Shown: piece after piece, positions 11,201 through 21,985 of the stretch
Position numbering within the stretch: the stretch's first letter is position 1
How the letters are laid out: the number at the start of each line of letters is the position of its first letter
Assembly (NCBI GenBank): GCA_031841125.1
Contig: JAJSSI010000010.1
Coordinates: 1-64,000 of the forward strand
DNA: 64,000 bases
Source: Acanthococcus lagerstroemiae
Taxonomy: Eukaryota; Arthropoda; Insecta; Hemiptera; Eriococcidae
Direction of reading: 5' to 3'
Program-made: the position numbers and the translations under genes
Notes under the pieces: generated by a model
What the model saw: only the letters and a program-made list of their open reading frames with translations
The model's database searches: none
Told to the model about the DNA's origin: nothing

Positions 11201-11512
11201 GCTCGGTGCTCCTATAGAGGTACCTTGGCAGCCCCGCGAGTTTTGCCCTTCTGTTATAGTCGGTACAATCCACACATGTTCCCTGCTGTAGTATGGGTAT
11301 TTCTGCTGCCTCCAGCCAGCAGTGTTTTTCCTTGTGCCCCAGCTGGTGGCATCGGCTGCAACCTAACCTAACCTAACCTAATATTACCGGAAACGATAGA
11401 CGAACTGTGTATCGTCATATGCCTCCATCGGATTCAAATAATCTTTCAACACACCTCTTGGAACTTGCTGGTGCAAATTGAGTAATTGTTGGAGATTATG
11501 TAGAGCATCCAT
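5208..11512 (-). CDS. PIF/Harbinger (HARBI1-like) transposase, five exons, intact frame
   Basis: Five minus-strand exons join with matching phases into 340 aa plus stop: 11388-11512, 7205-7340, 7088-6698, 6617-6491 and 5451-5208. All boundaries have GT and AG; the first junction rejoins a codon inside YRFRKEDVINHLLPLV. Catalytic residues sit at D146 (GCIDCTH), D197 (PGSVHDSQIF) and E259 (RNVVERTFGILKRRF), and LLGDSGYA is present. The protein has the usual length for the family, and I see no stop or frameshift. Intron 1 is about 4 kb because a LINE sits in it. Intron 4 is about 1 kb and holds another LINE. A MADF-like remnant lies upstream at 12.3-12.46 kb. It could be an element that still makes transposase or a domesticated HARBI1-type gene; terminal repeats were not found. 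Confidence 0.85.
5484..6480 (+). mobile_element. LINE fragment inside Harbinger intron 4
   Basis: Plus-strand remnants of a non-LTR retrotransposon. An ORF1-like part at 5565-5785 begins KRNTIIICGLKE and continues at about 5943-6110 with AAQDFTKDKLKIRKDVVPKM, the pattern of an ORF1 C-terminal end. KIATMNIRSL at about 6250-6290 resembles the start of the ORF2 endonuclease. From about 6340 to 6480 the peptide no longer matches. The two ORF1 pieces are separated by a 148-bp insertion. The LINE lies wholly in an intron of the Harbinger gene and is on the opposite strand. Confidence 0.65.
5789..5936 (+). mobile_element. 148-bp insertion with 6-bp target duplication (solo-LTR-like)
   Basis: Flanked by AAAACT at 5783-5788 and again at 5937-5942. 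It starts with TG and contains AATAAA near 5881, so it looks like a solo LTR or short non-autonomous element. Removing it restores the LINE ORF1 frame across the junction, which supports the boundaries. Confidence 0.65.
7441..7452 (-). repeat. (TTAGG)n tract next to LINE poly(A)
   Basis: CCTAACCTAACC on the plus strand directly abuts the T-run that is the 3' poly(A) tail of the minus-strand LINE. TTAGG is the usual insect telomere repeat. See the matching tract at 11361-11381. Confidence 0.8.
7790..8081 (+). repeat. Direct duplication of about 79 bp in the LINE 3' UTR
   Basis: 7790-7868 and 8003-8081 are near-identical (core CTACATCCCCCAGCAGACC). They are separated by about 130 bp that include a GTT-repeat at 7932-7952. 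It is probably a duplicated 3' UTR segment. Confidence 0.85.
8076..11061 (-). pseudogene. R1-clade ORF2 (endonuclease and reverse transcriptase), broken
   Basis: The N-terminal AP-endonuclease part begins TRVLYANTNHARAAMDHVQQ and has VVLGDFNCRTALL. The reverse transcriptase follows, with WRDGRVVFIPKPGKD, YRPITLLCTMGKVLERVLN and ADARQHGFRRGT-type motifs and the catalytic YADD in VVCYADDTLLVV. The C-terminal end has SGHGCFASYLHRRG and a CPCGVGDETPLHVFRFC zinc-type motif typical of the clade. Two in-frame stops (about 10072 and 8469) and a frameshift between WNI and YADD near 9210 break the frame, so it is inactive, although most of the protein is preserved. Confidence 0.85.
11058..11360 (-). 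pseudogene. LINE ORF1 C-terminal end with CCHC knuckle
   Basis: The minus strand reads CSRCHQLGHKEKHCW, a Gag-type CCHC zinc knuckle, from the truncated 5' edge of the LINE. It continues to a stop at 11058, overlapping the start of ORF2. The rest of ORF1 is absent because of 5' truncation. Confidence 0.75.
11361..11381 (-). repeat. (TTAGG)4 tract at LINE 5' junction
   Basis: Four CCTAA units on the plus strand at 11362-11381, between the truncated LINE and the splice donor of Harbinger exon 1. Confidence 0.85.
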
Positions 11513-12299
11513 GTTGTGTAACAAAAACGATAATTATAGTTCAGCGAGAAAGCAAATTACACAAGAATTAGAAACAACAAAAAATTTACAACACAATTAA
11601 AACAACAACGGTAAAAATAGTTCAACAAGAATAGGAAATCACACAAGAGACAAAAAATAACAATAGCATAATAATCACATGTCACAAAAATTACACCAAT
11701 AAAGCAAATAGTATCTGCAAAGGGCTGCGAATGTAATCAAATTTTCATCCTCAAGGTACCTATGGAACTACCTTAAGATTTTCCTTACATTTTTTCCTTG
11801 AATCAAATAAGGTGATTTTTAGCATACCTTTCCTTAAAAAAACTCCTTGAGGAGCACCTTTACTATTTTTTTCCTTAAGGAAAATAGGAGCATACGGCCC
11901 TCAATTTCGAGGGCTTCGCATGCGTGGCAAACGTATCGCAAGGGAGCTACGAATCAGTGGAGTTTCAACTATGCAGGATCTACACGGCCTAGCTGCATGT
12001 TAGAGGTGCGAGAAATAGTGGCCTTGCAACTATTCTGCAGCTACGCGAATTTACGCAAGGTTGCTGCACCTTAGAGGTGCGAATGATTGTGAAGCTGCAA
12101 CGTCTACACGACACGTATATTTACTTGAATGTATTTATGAGTGTAGTAGTGAAGTGTGGAGCTGCCCCTAAACAGCCATAAGTTTGCAGCACCCAAAATG
12201 TTCAACGGGTGAAAAGTATGTAAGCACCTATTAATTTATTTGAATAAAATATTTATGAGAATATATATTTTTTATCAAGAGTGTATTGATATGATTTGT
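11513..12299. other. No gene; repeat-like upstream region of Harbinger B
   Basis: 11700-11890 is rich in CCTTAAGG-like and CTCAAGG-like short inverted motifs. 11890-12110 is more GC-rich with repeated GCTACG/TACGC words, suggesting a small non-autonomous element. I could not fix terminal repeats. Confidence 0.35.
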
Positions 12300-12460
12300 T
12301 TACCATTTCCATAGCCACATTCGGCAGCAATCTCGGCCAGTAGGTCATTCCGACGCTTGACATTTTTGTATTCCTTGTGGGACGGATCGTATAAAATCCC
12401 ATTTTTTTAAACAGCTTCTATCAGCAGCTCTTCTTTCAAAAAATTAAAACTAGTATTATT
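12300..12460 (-). pseudogene. MADF-domain fragment
   Basis: The minus strand reads LYDPSHKEYKNVKRRNDLLA then EIAAECG, a good MADF-domain pattern, preceded by KEELLIEAV and an in-frame stop. MADF proteins are partners of Harbinger transposases, and this fragment lies just upstream of Harbinger gene B on the same strand. It is probably its decayed second gene. Confidence 0.6.
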
Positions 12461-12749
12461 TTGTGAAAAGATGAAACAAGTGCAACAAGTTACAGATAAT
12501 TATGTTCTTGTAATTTACTTACTGATACCATTACCACATCATTCTCCATCTCAGCTAAATCCATATTGATACTATACATGATTCATATAATTATTATTCG
12601 TTAAACAAAGTACATTAATAATATTTTAAAATTAAAAAACTACAGCTGATAAGCACGCGATAGTATAATTAATATCCTGTCGGTTCGCATGCATATGTTG
12701 TCCAGTTGCGATGCGATGTTTTAAAAAAATCGCATCGCATTGCATCACA

Positions 12750-13007
12750 TTAATGTGTGACGGGCCTCAGTGTAAGCCATCTTACAGAAACTTGCTTTGG
12801 AATTTTTATCACTGGCAAATCCAACTTACTCTGTATGGAAGAAAAATCCTGTTCCCAATTAGGGTAATTATGAATAAAATTATCTAAAGCTATAATAAAC
12901 TCAGCTGTTTCATGACTGACGGAAAAAAACTCTCTAGAGAAACTAAGAAACCTTTTTGGGTTTTCGCATGCGCAATTCCAACACCCCTCGTGCGATAATC
13001 CCCCCAA
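12750..13007 (-). pseudogene. hAT-like transposase fragment
   Basis: An 85-codon open frame ends with KQVSVRWLTLRPV, resembling the (K/R)x(I/V)SxRWLTL segment of hAT-derived proteins. Nothing else of the protein is preserved. Weak call. Confidence 0.35.
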
Positions 13008-13089
13008 AAAATTAAAAAACTAAATTAACAAAAAAAAAAAACGAAAAAAAAACGTACGGTAATACAAATCAATTAATCATTAACAAACT

Positions 13090-13830
13090 TCGACATTTTT
13101 CAAACTTAGTACGTCCAAGTGACTTGGTGAAAACATCAGCGATATTTTCATGAGTGCTTATTTTAACAATAGCCAGTTATTTCAACTCAACTAAATCATT
13201 GACAAAATGAAGTGCGACGTTGACATTCTTTGATCGCTTGGTGAAGTTTCCATTTTTGGCAAGAGCCACAGCTCCCGAATTGTCTTCAAATACTTCGACT
13301 TCCATCAAGTCCTTCTTGCTGTCGAAACCAAAATCCTGAAGAATTCCTTTTATGAACATGACTTCTTTGACAGCATTAGCGAGAGCACGTGTTGATGCTC
13401 GTGTAACAGACTTCTGCTTCACTGACTTCCACAGTATCGCGTTTCCAAAAATTCGAATTATAAATCCGGTTGTTGATTTACAATCTACGTGTCACCTGCC
13501 CAGTCTGAATCCACATAGACTTCCAAAACATGGCTAACATGACATTTATAATACATACAAATGTTCCTTGAGTGATAAAGATAAATCAAAGTACGTAATG
13601 CCAAACAAAAAAAGGTCTGAGTACTACAATTTTGGAATCTACTCAGATAGTTGACTGAATATGCTATATCTGGCCGAGTGCCTTGCGAGATATACAATAA
13701 CGAGCCGATTAAGTTACGATAGTTAAGGCTTTCATTAACCTCGCCTCGTTCAAGTTTAAGATTCATCTCTAATGGAGTGTGTTTAATATTCAGGTGATGA
13801 TTTCGCAGGACTTGTAAGCAGTTGCACACT
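13090..13830 (-). pseudogene. Ty1/copia pol remnant (RT end and RNase H)
   Basis: Minus-strand pieces read YRNLIGSLLYISQGTRPDIA, then YVDSDWAGD, TTGFI-like and KSVKQKSVTRASTRA, then VFTKSLG. This is the order of a copia RNase H region, but with frameshifts and changes (for example ASTRA where ASTEA is usual). A matching integrase end lies at 17724-18010 on the same strand. The intervening reverse transcriptase is lost, so a deletion or replacement occurred between them. Confidence 0.7.
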
Positions 13831-14052
13831 GCAATTAGGCGTGGTAAGTTGATGAGAGCGAGCAGGTGATCCTCTCAGCCAATGACTTGAGTGACAACCA
13901 GCATCAGTCCCTGCAACATAAATGAAATCGCGCACTACATGATTACAGAGTCTTGTTAATAGGGAGCACAGACAATGCAGCTTGACCCTAGGAGACAGTT
14001 CAGGAGTGGGTAGGGGCACTAATGTGTAATAGTGTCGTATAGTGAAAGTTAC

Positions 14053-14690
14053 CTCGTGAAGTTGAGGCAGAACGTGCAGGCGCCATTGCATCCAATGTGG
14101 CTGTTAATTTGAGAATAGCATCGGCCATATCAGCCATCTGTCTGGCCTGGTTCGCAATTTCAACTTCTAACTTTGCCAACGATGCAGTCAGATCTTTGCT
14201 GAGATTTGTCAGTGCATCAGGGATTATGCGTTCGCCAACTGTAGCTCTTTCGCGGTACGATGCGACGTGGTATGGTGTGCTTGTACTGCCGCTGTCTGCA
14301 GTACTGTGAGGTGTTACATATCTGGCGAAGTATGGATGTGGTAATTTTTGTTTCACTGTGCTACTGTGAACAAGAAAGACCATAGTTATTAGTCATGATG
14401 TTGCTAACACGTGTGTGTGCACCTGTCGAATGCATTCAACAATGAAATCTGAATGGGATGCTGTACGTACCTTTCCCGACCGATATCCAGAAGCTCAATA
14501 CTGGAGGGTGCGTGAGAGTGCAGCGAGTCATTCAGTGTACTGGTCGTGTCATCAAGACGATTAGTTGGAGTATCAGGTGGGTGTTTGGGACCTGTGCTTC
14601 TCTGTTCGGCGTTACCAGTAGGAGGCAGTGATCCCACATTCAATGCCGGTGGACATGAATCGATAAACTCGTTGGCTTCCTCCACTGTGT
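14053..14690 (-). CDS. Unrecognised two-exon coiled-coil protein segment
   Basis: Two minus-strand exons, 14471-14690 and 14053-14363, have good acceptor and donor sites and matching phase 2, joining RER to SSTVKQKLPHPYF. The second exon has a heptad-rich helix (LTNLSKDLTASLAKLEVEIA and onwards). Further exons on both sides are likely but not found. It resembles in style the accessory ORFs of CACTA-like elements (compare the coiled coil at about 18820-18930), but I do not recognise a family. Confidence 0.45.
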
Positions 14691-15189
14691 CTAGAAAGCA
14701 AGGAAAAAAAGGAATTAAAATAGTGGCACACACGCGCACCCCATTCCTCAGCCAGGCTCAGTTGTAGGGCGTTATCACAGCATGGTCACATTGTGTTAAC
14801 TGCATAGATCGGAGGTACAAGAAGACAACAAAGAGAGAATCTTACCGGCAGTTGAGTTTCAAAGTACCTTTCGAGTAACGGACGAACTCGTGAATGCCGT
14901 TTTAGCGGAGTTGGCGCCGCATTTGTCGGAGGATATCAAAAAGCCTCCATTTCAAAGAAATTGAAAGTAAGTGGAACGAATTCTTGGGATAAATGCACTC
15001 GCGAGTGATTCTTCATAATCAATGCCTCATTATTGTGTTGATTATTCTGTGTATTGAAAAAGTAGAACGCTTAAAATATTCTACAATCTATATTGTAGGT
15101 TCTTATAACATTACAGTTCATTGCATCAGGCAGTTACTAGAGGGAACTATTTCATAACATCAAACTTCAAACTTCCTTATGAACTCCCC

Positions 15190-15500
15190 CGTTGCTGACC
15201 ACCTTGGGAACTCCTCCGTTGCTTACCACCTTGTGAACTCCTTCAGTGGTAACCTTCTGAAGGGTACCATCAGGTAGACCACAAATTCCATTGGTTTCTC
15301 AGCATTGACATCAGTCTTCTTCTTTCTCTGAGATGGATGTGTGGGACAGTCAACCCTCTGCTTTGCTGTTCTCAGAAATCTGTATATGATGTTGTGAATT
15401 TTGTCTTCTGGTTTGAGAACTGACCATTTAGTAGATCTTTGTCCAACAGGCGATTGAATTTCTTTGAGACCGTCGTATGACAAAATTGTCACTGCAACTA
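15190..15500 (-). other. Unrecognised open frame
   Basis: An 89-codon minus-strand frame (15223-15492) starts MTILSYDGLKEIQSPVGQRS, has a basic middle (PSQRKKKTD), and ends near two short near-repeats of GAACTCC(C/T)CCGTTGC-type sequence at 15180-15240. Function unknown; it may be a transposon remnant. Confidence 0.25.
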
Positions 15501-15959
15501 ATCCGTGATTACAATTAGGTCAGTAAAAAATGCATTGAAAAACAATTTCTAAGACTTGAACGTCTATGCCTGAATACTGACAAATGATGTAGGAACATCT
15601 TCTTACAAGTATGATTGGGTGAGATTCAATCAGTGGTACGTAAGTACAAGAGTTATTGAATTATTCAACTCAAATTATATATTGAAAAATTGAAAATTGA
15701 AAAATGGTATACTTTGTTGCCAACTGACCTAAGCTCGTGTTTAGCAACGGCACTAAATTACACTTTTTCTTCCTACAATTACTTATAAACAATGAGGCAT
15801 ACGTTGCGCAATGATCGATATAATGGCTAAATACAAAAATCATACAAAAATAAAGAACAGGTACCTTTGCAATACATGGTCAAAAACGTTGGAGCAATGT
15901 TTATAGTATTAAATAGGATCGGTAAGTATACACTCTGGTAGCCTATGGGTCCATCATAA

Positions 15960-17330
15960 TGTGCAAACTCAAAACTTTAATCTGAAAAACACGAAGAAAA
16001 GAAAATTGTTCAGTAAATACATAAATAACACAGAGTGTGTACACGTATCCTCACTCGTTAAGAAATTGAAATAACTTGCCTGTGTGTATCTTCCAGAAAC
16101 CTCCATTGATCATTCTGTACATAAGATGATCCTCTAATGAAATTAAGTTTGCAAAAGCTGGAGCAGTATTATTGTAATACTGAAGAATCGTAGTAGCTCA
16201 CACGCTGTGTTGATTATAGTTTTGCAAACTGAAACTGGTGGAAAATGCGAAGAAATGAAAATTGTTCAGTAAATACATAAATGGACGCTGTTCAATGAAA
16301 GGGAACCAATCCACATAATTTGTAAACAAAATGATGAGTTATTAGTATTGTTGGAAAGAATGTAAAACGTACAATTTTTTTAAATTGGGCTCCCAATTAA
16401 AAAATGTGAAAAGCTTATTTATCAGTAAACGCAATGCCATATAGTTTTTCTATATGGCTCTTGAACTTCGAATCATGTAAAAGCAGATTTTGTGGGTAGG
16501 TTCCCTTTTGTTGAACAGCATCCAAATAGCCCAGAGTGTGTACACGTATCCTCACTCGTTAAGAAATTTAAAACTTGCCTGGTGGGTCTTCTGGGAACCA
16601 CAATCAATCGTTCTGTACATAAGATGATCCTCTGATGAAATAAAGTTTGCAAAAGCCGGAGCAGTATTCTTGTAATACTGAAGTATTGTGGTAGCCCACA
16701 CGTCGTGTTGATTAGTTTTGCGAACTGAAACCGCTGGAAAATGCGAAGAAATGAAAATAAATTGTTCAGTAAATACCTACTTAAATAGCACAGTGTGTGT
16801 ACACGCATCCGCACTTGTCAAGAAATTGAAATGACTTGCCTGGTGAGTATCTCCCAGAAACCTTGATCAATAGTTTGCAAAAGCCGGAGCATATTACTGT
16901 AATACTGAAGTATCGTGGCAGTCCACACGCCGTTGATTATAGTTTTGCAAACTGAAACCACTAGAAAATGCGAAGAAACGAAAATTATTCAGTAAATACG
17001 TAAATAGCACAGAGTGTGTACACCTATCCTCACTCTTGAAACTGAAATAACTTGCCTGCAGATCTTTGACACATTCGAGGAACCTTGATCGATCGTTCTG
17101 TACAAGATGATCATCTACACATTTCTTCGTGTTTTCTAGCGGTTTCAGTTTGCAAAACTATAGGTAATTGACACGTGGTGTGTGGGCTACCACAATACTT
17201 CAGTATTACAGTAATACTGCTCTGGCTTTTGCTAGCTTTATTTCATTAGAGGATCATCTTGTGTACAGAATGATTGATCCTTTGCTCCTGCTTTTGCAAT
17301 CTTTATTTCAAAATTCTTCGGCATAAATGA
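15960..17330. repeat. Family of about 250-bp repeats with an inverted terminal copy
   Basis: Plus-orientation copies start at about 16031, 16531, 16795 and 17010, each opening near CAGAGTGTGTACACGTATCC. A tail of another copy lies at 15965-16030. Each has GTTTGCAAAAGC(T/C)GGAGCA, the short palindromic CAGTATT(A)nTAATACTG region and GAAATGAAAATTGTTCAGTA. At about 17110-17290 the same words appear reverse-complemented, giving a hairpin-capable arrangement. No coding potential. Confidence 0.8.
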
Positions 17331-17723
17331 TAGGAAACAAACATGTGGTATGGCAGTCCTCGTTTGTTAAAAAGTTCAAACTTACCTTTGTGTTTTCAAT
17401 GCAGTGTCGATCTCTATACAATGACCAATCTCTATACAATCACAATGACAATGAACATTACCATTTTTAAAGAATTGAAACACAACGCTAAACAGCTTCC
17501 ATAGGTATTCCATAAATACTGGTAATTTAATTCAACATGAATACGCCTCAATGGAGCACACGCACATTATTATTGTTAATGTAACTGGAGTGGGGATCAT
17601 ATATGAAGCGCATTAGCATTCCTATTATCGCTGCGTCGTAACAGCATCTTGGGTAATCATTTTTGGGTCTCATTTAGTTTGACATGAACGCCATCTACTT
17701 TGAAGCCCAACTTTTTGGAAAAA

Positions 17724-18010
17724 CTAAATTAGTGACGCGAAAAGTGCACTCAAGACGTACTTGTGACTGCGCTTCATTAATGTATTTTGCCGATTGGGTA
17801 CTTGATATCCAACTTCAGTATAGCCAACCAATTTTCCTTTTTTGGCCTTGTCATCTTGAGTTGTCCTCTTTACATCAGGTATTCTCACAAACACCTTTGA
17901 CACATACATTTTTAGATTTTTAACGCTTGGTTTTCTACCCATAAATATCTCAAACGGTTCTCTTTGCTCCAAAGTTGAACGATTCAGTAAGCGATTTCCA
18001 ATAGAAAGAG
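17724..18010 (-). pseudogene. Ty1/copia integrase C-terminal remnant
   Basis: The minus-strand frame reads RSTLEQREPFEIFMGRKPSV then KNLKMYVSKVFVRIPD and KAKKGKLVGYTEVGYQV, the pattern after the copia integrase core (KTP..WxGxKPxxxxL, then GYxxxxKGYR). It lies on the same strand as the RNase H remnant at 13.1-13.8 kb and is probably the same insertion. Confidence 0.65.
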
Positions 18011-19593
18011 ATTGAGAAAATTGAGTCAGCAGCCTGGAAACTGTAAGAAATGTAGGTCCTGAAGGCAAGATCCCCTTGTTTCTCTGTTGTCTATTATTCT
18101 GTTAGGGAGGTGGGGGTAGAAGTAGGAGGCATACCGAGAGGAGTTGGGGGACAGGGAGAGGAGAGGGAGAGATATACAGAGAGAGACATACAGACAGACA
18201 CACATATGTTGTGCACCATTTATGTATAATTCTACTCTTTTAGACCTAAAATGTTCCAATTAGCATTAAAAAAATGTTATATTGGTGCATGTGAAATTAC
18301 CTTCCAACATAGAGTATACGGTCGTGCTTCTTAATAAAGAAATGAAAACTTGTTCATTATTACTGTCATTGTCTGAAGCAGGAGGCACTTTGAAGGTCAA
18401 ATGAAGTAGCAAATAGGGAGCCCAATGCTGGCCTCCAGAATCTGGATCAAAGGAATACAGGAACTGACACTGAAAAAGAGGGGATATTGTCTACAAAATA
18501 TCAAATTCTACTCACAAATTCTTGAAAAATATCTTCATTGTACTCCACTCTGTCTTTCGAGATTTTCTTGTCGAATGATAACACAGCAGCTTTGCTTTAG
18601 AGAGGGAAACCCAATACCTTAACCAGTTTGTAGGTGACTGGTGTTTGAAACCTACTTTCAGTAATGCAGTCTGTATCAGGCTGATTGGCGATTGGTGTAC
18701 TAGCCGGAACAGTACTACTGTGGAACGATGTGTTCCTTGGAGATGCTGAAAGACATGTGACAGTAGAGCATTCTCGTTATTTGCATTTGTAAATAAATTT
18801 GTAAGCATACTAAATCTCACTGCTTACTTTCATGCTTTTTCAATAATGTAGCTACAGTTGCTGAAAGTTCAGTTAGAGTTTCTGTCAGCTTCTTCAAAGT
18901 GTTATCTACTTGCAAAAACATATACATAATGCGAGTTTCGGCTGGGTTAGCCCTTACATCGGACTCAGTGAATAACGAATCATAGGAAATTTGAATGATG
19001 CACGGCTGTACAACACAGTGCCGCATCCGTATCCAATAATTGTACCACCTTCCTTCCTATTGGCAATGTCACTTGTTCCCCACATACCCGACATTTGGAG
19101 CAGCAGTTGTATCTAGAATGTCCTTTTATACCAGTCACATACGTCATTGCTGGAGCATCCATGATCATTTTCTCTACTACAAAACAATAGACAACATCTC
19201 TTAATACAACACTTTTCATGCGAAGCTCCTTTGCCTCCTCAATGAAATCATGTAGAAAGTCGTTGGAGCATATTGGCTTGCCTTCATAAAGGCCTATCAA
19301 AAATACTGGATATTGATCGATGCTGCCCAAAATGGGCCAGAAACCCATTCAATTAGTTTGGCAAAACAAAGGCAAACCATCAATGTTTATAGTCAATCTT
19401 AATTCATTTTCAGATGTATGAAAGAGATCAATGCCTAGTATATTCAAATAATTTTGAATACCAAAGTATACTACTTTCCCAGGAGGGACAACGCGCACAG
19501 TATGTGGAATTGAAGGGGGTCGCAAAGTACGACAGTCAACAGGTAACCTCTCAATGAGGTCTGCGGTGAGTTCCCGCATCCATTGCAATAGAG

Positions 19594-21903
19594 CAGTGTT
19601 TTTCAACCTTTTTGAGGCTGCGGCACATTTTGGATCCCATAAATTCATTGCGGCACACCAAGTCAAAAATATATATTCAAAATTCTTTAAAATATTCTAA
19701 ATCTAAAAATTTAAATCAAGAGAAATCTGTACTAAACAGAAAATCTTCTAATGCGAAATTTGAGCCTGAGATTTCATACATAATTCTGTAATATGTGGCC
19801 TAGTTTTCGATAAACAAACGCGCAATTCATTTTCGACTGACTGAAGGCGCCCCCGCATTTTACTTTTTATATTTGTTAGAGCTGAAAAACCCTGTTCACA
19901 GAGATAGGAGTTGGAAAAAGGAAGTAGAATTGCAAACGCTTTTTGGCAAATTTCAGGATATTCTCGAGAAGCATCAATCCAAAATTTGTCAAATGGCACT
20001 TCTTTGAATTTCAAGTACAGCGTGCGATTGTTCTTCAGCGAGCAAAGTTCTTCTTCTTCACGAAGCTCCAAACTATGCAACTTGGTTACAGATATGTTGA
20101 ACGGATCTCAAACCCAGTCGTGGTCCTTTATATTTAAACTGGGAAAATAGGTAGTAATTTTCACGCCAAGCAAAGTAATGGAGTCAAGTATCAGTGATGA
20201 AAGGTGCGCATCAACTTTGAGTTTCGTGGTACGGGGGAACATTGCTAAATTTCCTTGAGTCACCCTACCTTTCCAAAGATGCAATTTTTCCTTAAACGCC
20301 ATCATTTTGTCAGAGGATGTCATAATATTTTCGTTTCTGTCTTGCATGCTCGTGTTTAATTTATTAATATGCTCAAATAAGTCTGTCAAGAAGGCTACCT
20401 TCATCCACCAGAAGTCATCTTCGACAAAATCGAGCTTGCTTTCTTCCAATATTATAAATGTAAGAACTTCCTCTCATAATTCATAAAGGCGCGACAGTGC
20501 ACGTCCTCTTGACAACCATCGGACGGTGCTGTAGAAGAGCAATCTTATATGATCAGCTTCCATACCTTCACAGAGTTGTCCAAATAATCGTGACCTCAGT
20601 GCACCCTTCTTAATGAAATTGATGACTTCCACCACCTGATCCATAACAATTTTCAATTCGTGTATACAAGTGATGCTGCAACCAGCGCTTCTCTGTAAAT
20701 GAAGCAATAAGTACTGATAATTTTCGGATTTTCCTTCTTTACTAACGTAATAAAACCACAGATAGAGCCAGTTATTGAAGGCGCTCCGTTAATACAAACT
20801 CCAACACATGTTTCCCACGACAAATGCATTGATTTCAGATATTTGTCCATACATGCAAAAATATCTTCACCTCTCGTTGTTTCTGGAAGTTCTTTGCAAC
20901 ATAGGAACTCTTCCACAATACTGTCCTCGCAAATCATATGGATGAAAGCCAAAAGTTGTGCTTTTCCACTTATGTCTGTGGACTCGTCTACTAGCAGAGC
21001 AAAGAGGGAAGCATTTTGTAATTTCTAGCTCACTTGTTCTTCAATATCAGCAGACATGACTGCAATGCGTCTACCAATGGTATTGTCTGACAACAGAATT
21101 TTCGACACCTCTGTTGCTGCCTCTTTACCAAAGAAGATTTCCACAATTTCACGACATGCTGGCAACACCAACTCTTCTGCAGCTGTATGCGCCTTCATTT
21201 TTTTGGCAACTAACTCCGCTACTACAAAACTTGCCTCTTGCGCTTTGTCTGAGACTGTGGCTATCTTCTTAGATTTCACGGCTTGTTGAGTTTGTGACTT
21301 CAATAAACGTTGAAAGTACACGATGTCTCTTTGCTCATCAAATGAACATGCTTGCTTGAAAGATGTCGTTTTAGCTTACTCGGGTTCATAGCCTCGTTAG
21401 ATGAAACTTCTCCGCATACAAGACACAAAGGGCGAGGATTACTTTCATCACCAGACCAATGAAAACCAAATTTTAAGTAGTCTTCCTTATATTAACGCAG
21501 CACTTTCTATTTCTTCCAGGGGGGCTCGGTATCACATGGCGTATCACAGCACGTAGGTTGACATAAAAATGTATCCATTGTATGGAAAAAATAACACGTA
21601 ATCTCGTAATGTAATGTGAACGGATCGAAGAGTAACACAGTAACTGAGAAAGAAATTGTAATGAACGTAGGACGTCCTTATGATGAAGTGTTTCTTATCT
21701 ACTTTAATTTTTATGGACATGTTCACGCAAGCTTTCATTCTCCTTCAATGTATTCATGATAATAGTATGGTTTATTCTTTATTACAAAGTAATATTTTCC
21801 TAGTATATTTTGTAATTTGTATGAACATGATTAATTTTGCGGCACACTTCAAGGGGGCTCACGGCACACCAGTGTGCCGCGGCATACCAGTTGACAAACG
21901 CTG
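19594..21903 (-). mobile_element. Complete hAT element with 8-bp target duplication
   Basis: The terminal inverted repeats are CAGTGTTTTTCAACC at the left and, reversed, CAGCGTTTGTCAACT at the right. The exact 8-bp duplication CAATAGAG lies at 19586-19593 and 21904-21911. Both TIR spacing and an 8-bp duplication are hAT hallmarks. The element is 2310 bp, is inserted in the CACTA-like transposase, and carries one broken transposase gene. Confidence 0.93.
19748..21400 (-). pseudogene. hAT transposase (ZBED5/SCAND3-like), broken
   Basis: The minus strand reads from SKKIATVSDKAQEASFVVAE through a stop near 21027, LFALLVDESTDISGKAQLLA (first catalytic region), RGEDIFACMDKYL, GVCINGAPSITGS (usually DGAPxMxG), TVRWLSRGRALSRLYEL then a stop. 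It continues through FWIDASREYPEICQKAFAIL to the C-terminal dimerisation signature SNSYLCEQGFSALTNIKSKM and RGRLQSVENELRV. An N-terminal BED-type finger appears decayed near 21.4-21.5 kb. At least two stops and changed motif residues make it inactive. Confidence 0.85.
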
Positions 21904-21985
21904 CAATAGAGCATTTTGGCCACCGTTACGTATGCCGTTTACAATGAAAATAGTGTGCAGTTCATGAAGTTTCTGTTGGTCATAA

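Larger units (their letters stand above)
7453..11360 (-). mobile_element. R1-clade non-LTR retrotransposon inserted in TTAGG repeats
   Basis: Minus-strand LINE with the C-terminal end of ORF1, ORF2 (endonuclease, reverse transcriptase, C-terminal zinc motif), a 3' UTR of about 620 bp and a poly(A) tail (T-runs at 7453-7475). It is 5' truncated: the first recognisable codons are the ORF1 CCHC knuckle and they directly follow TTAGG repeats. R1-clade elements of the TRAS and SART types insert specifically into TTAGG repeats, and the flanks here match that habit. The element lies in intron 1 of the Harbinger gene on the same strand. Confidence 0.85.
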
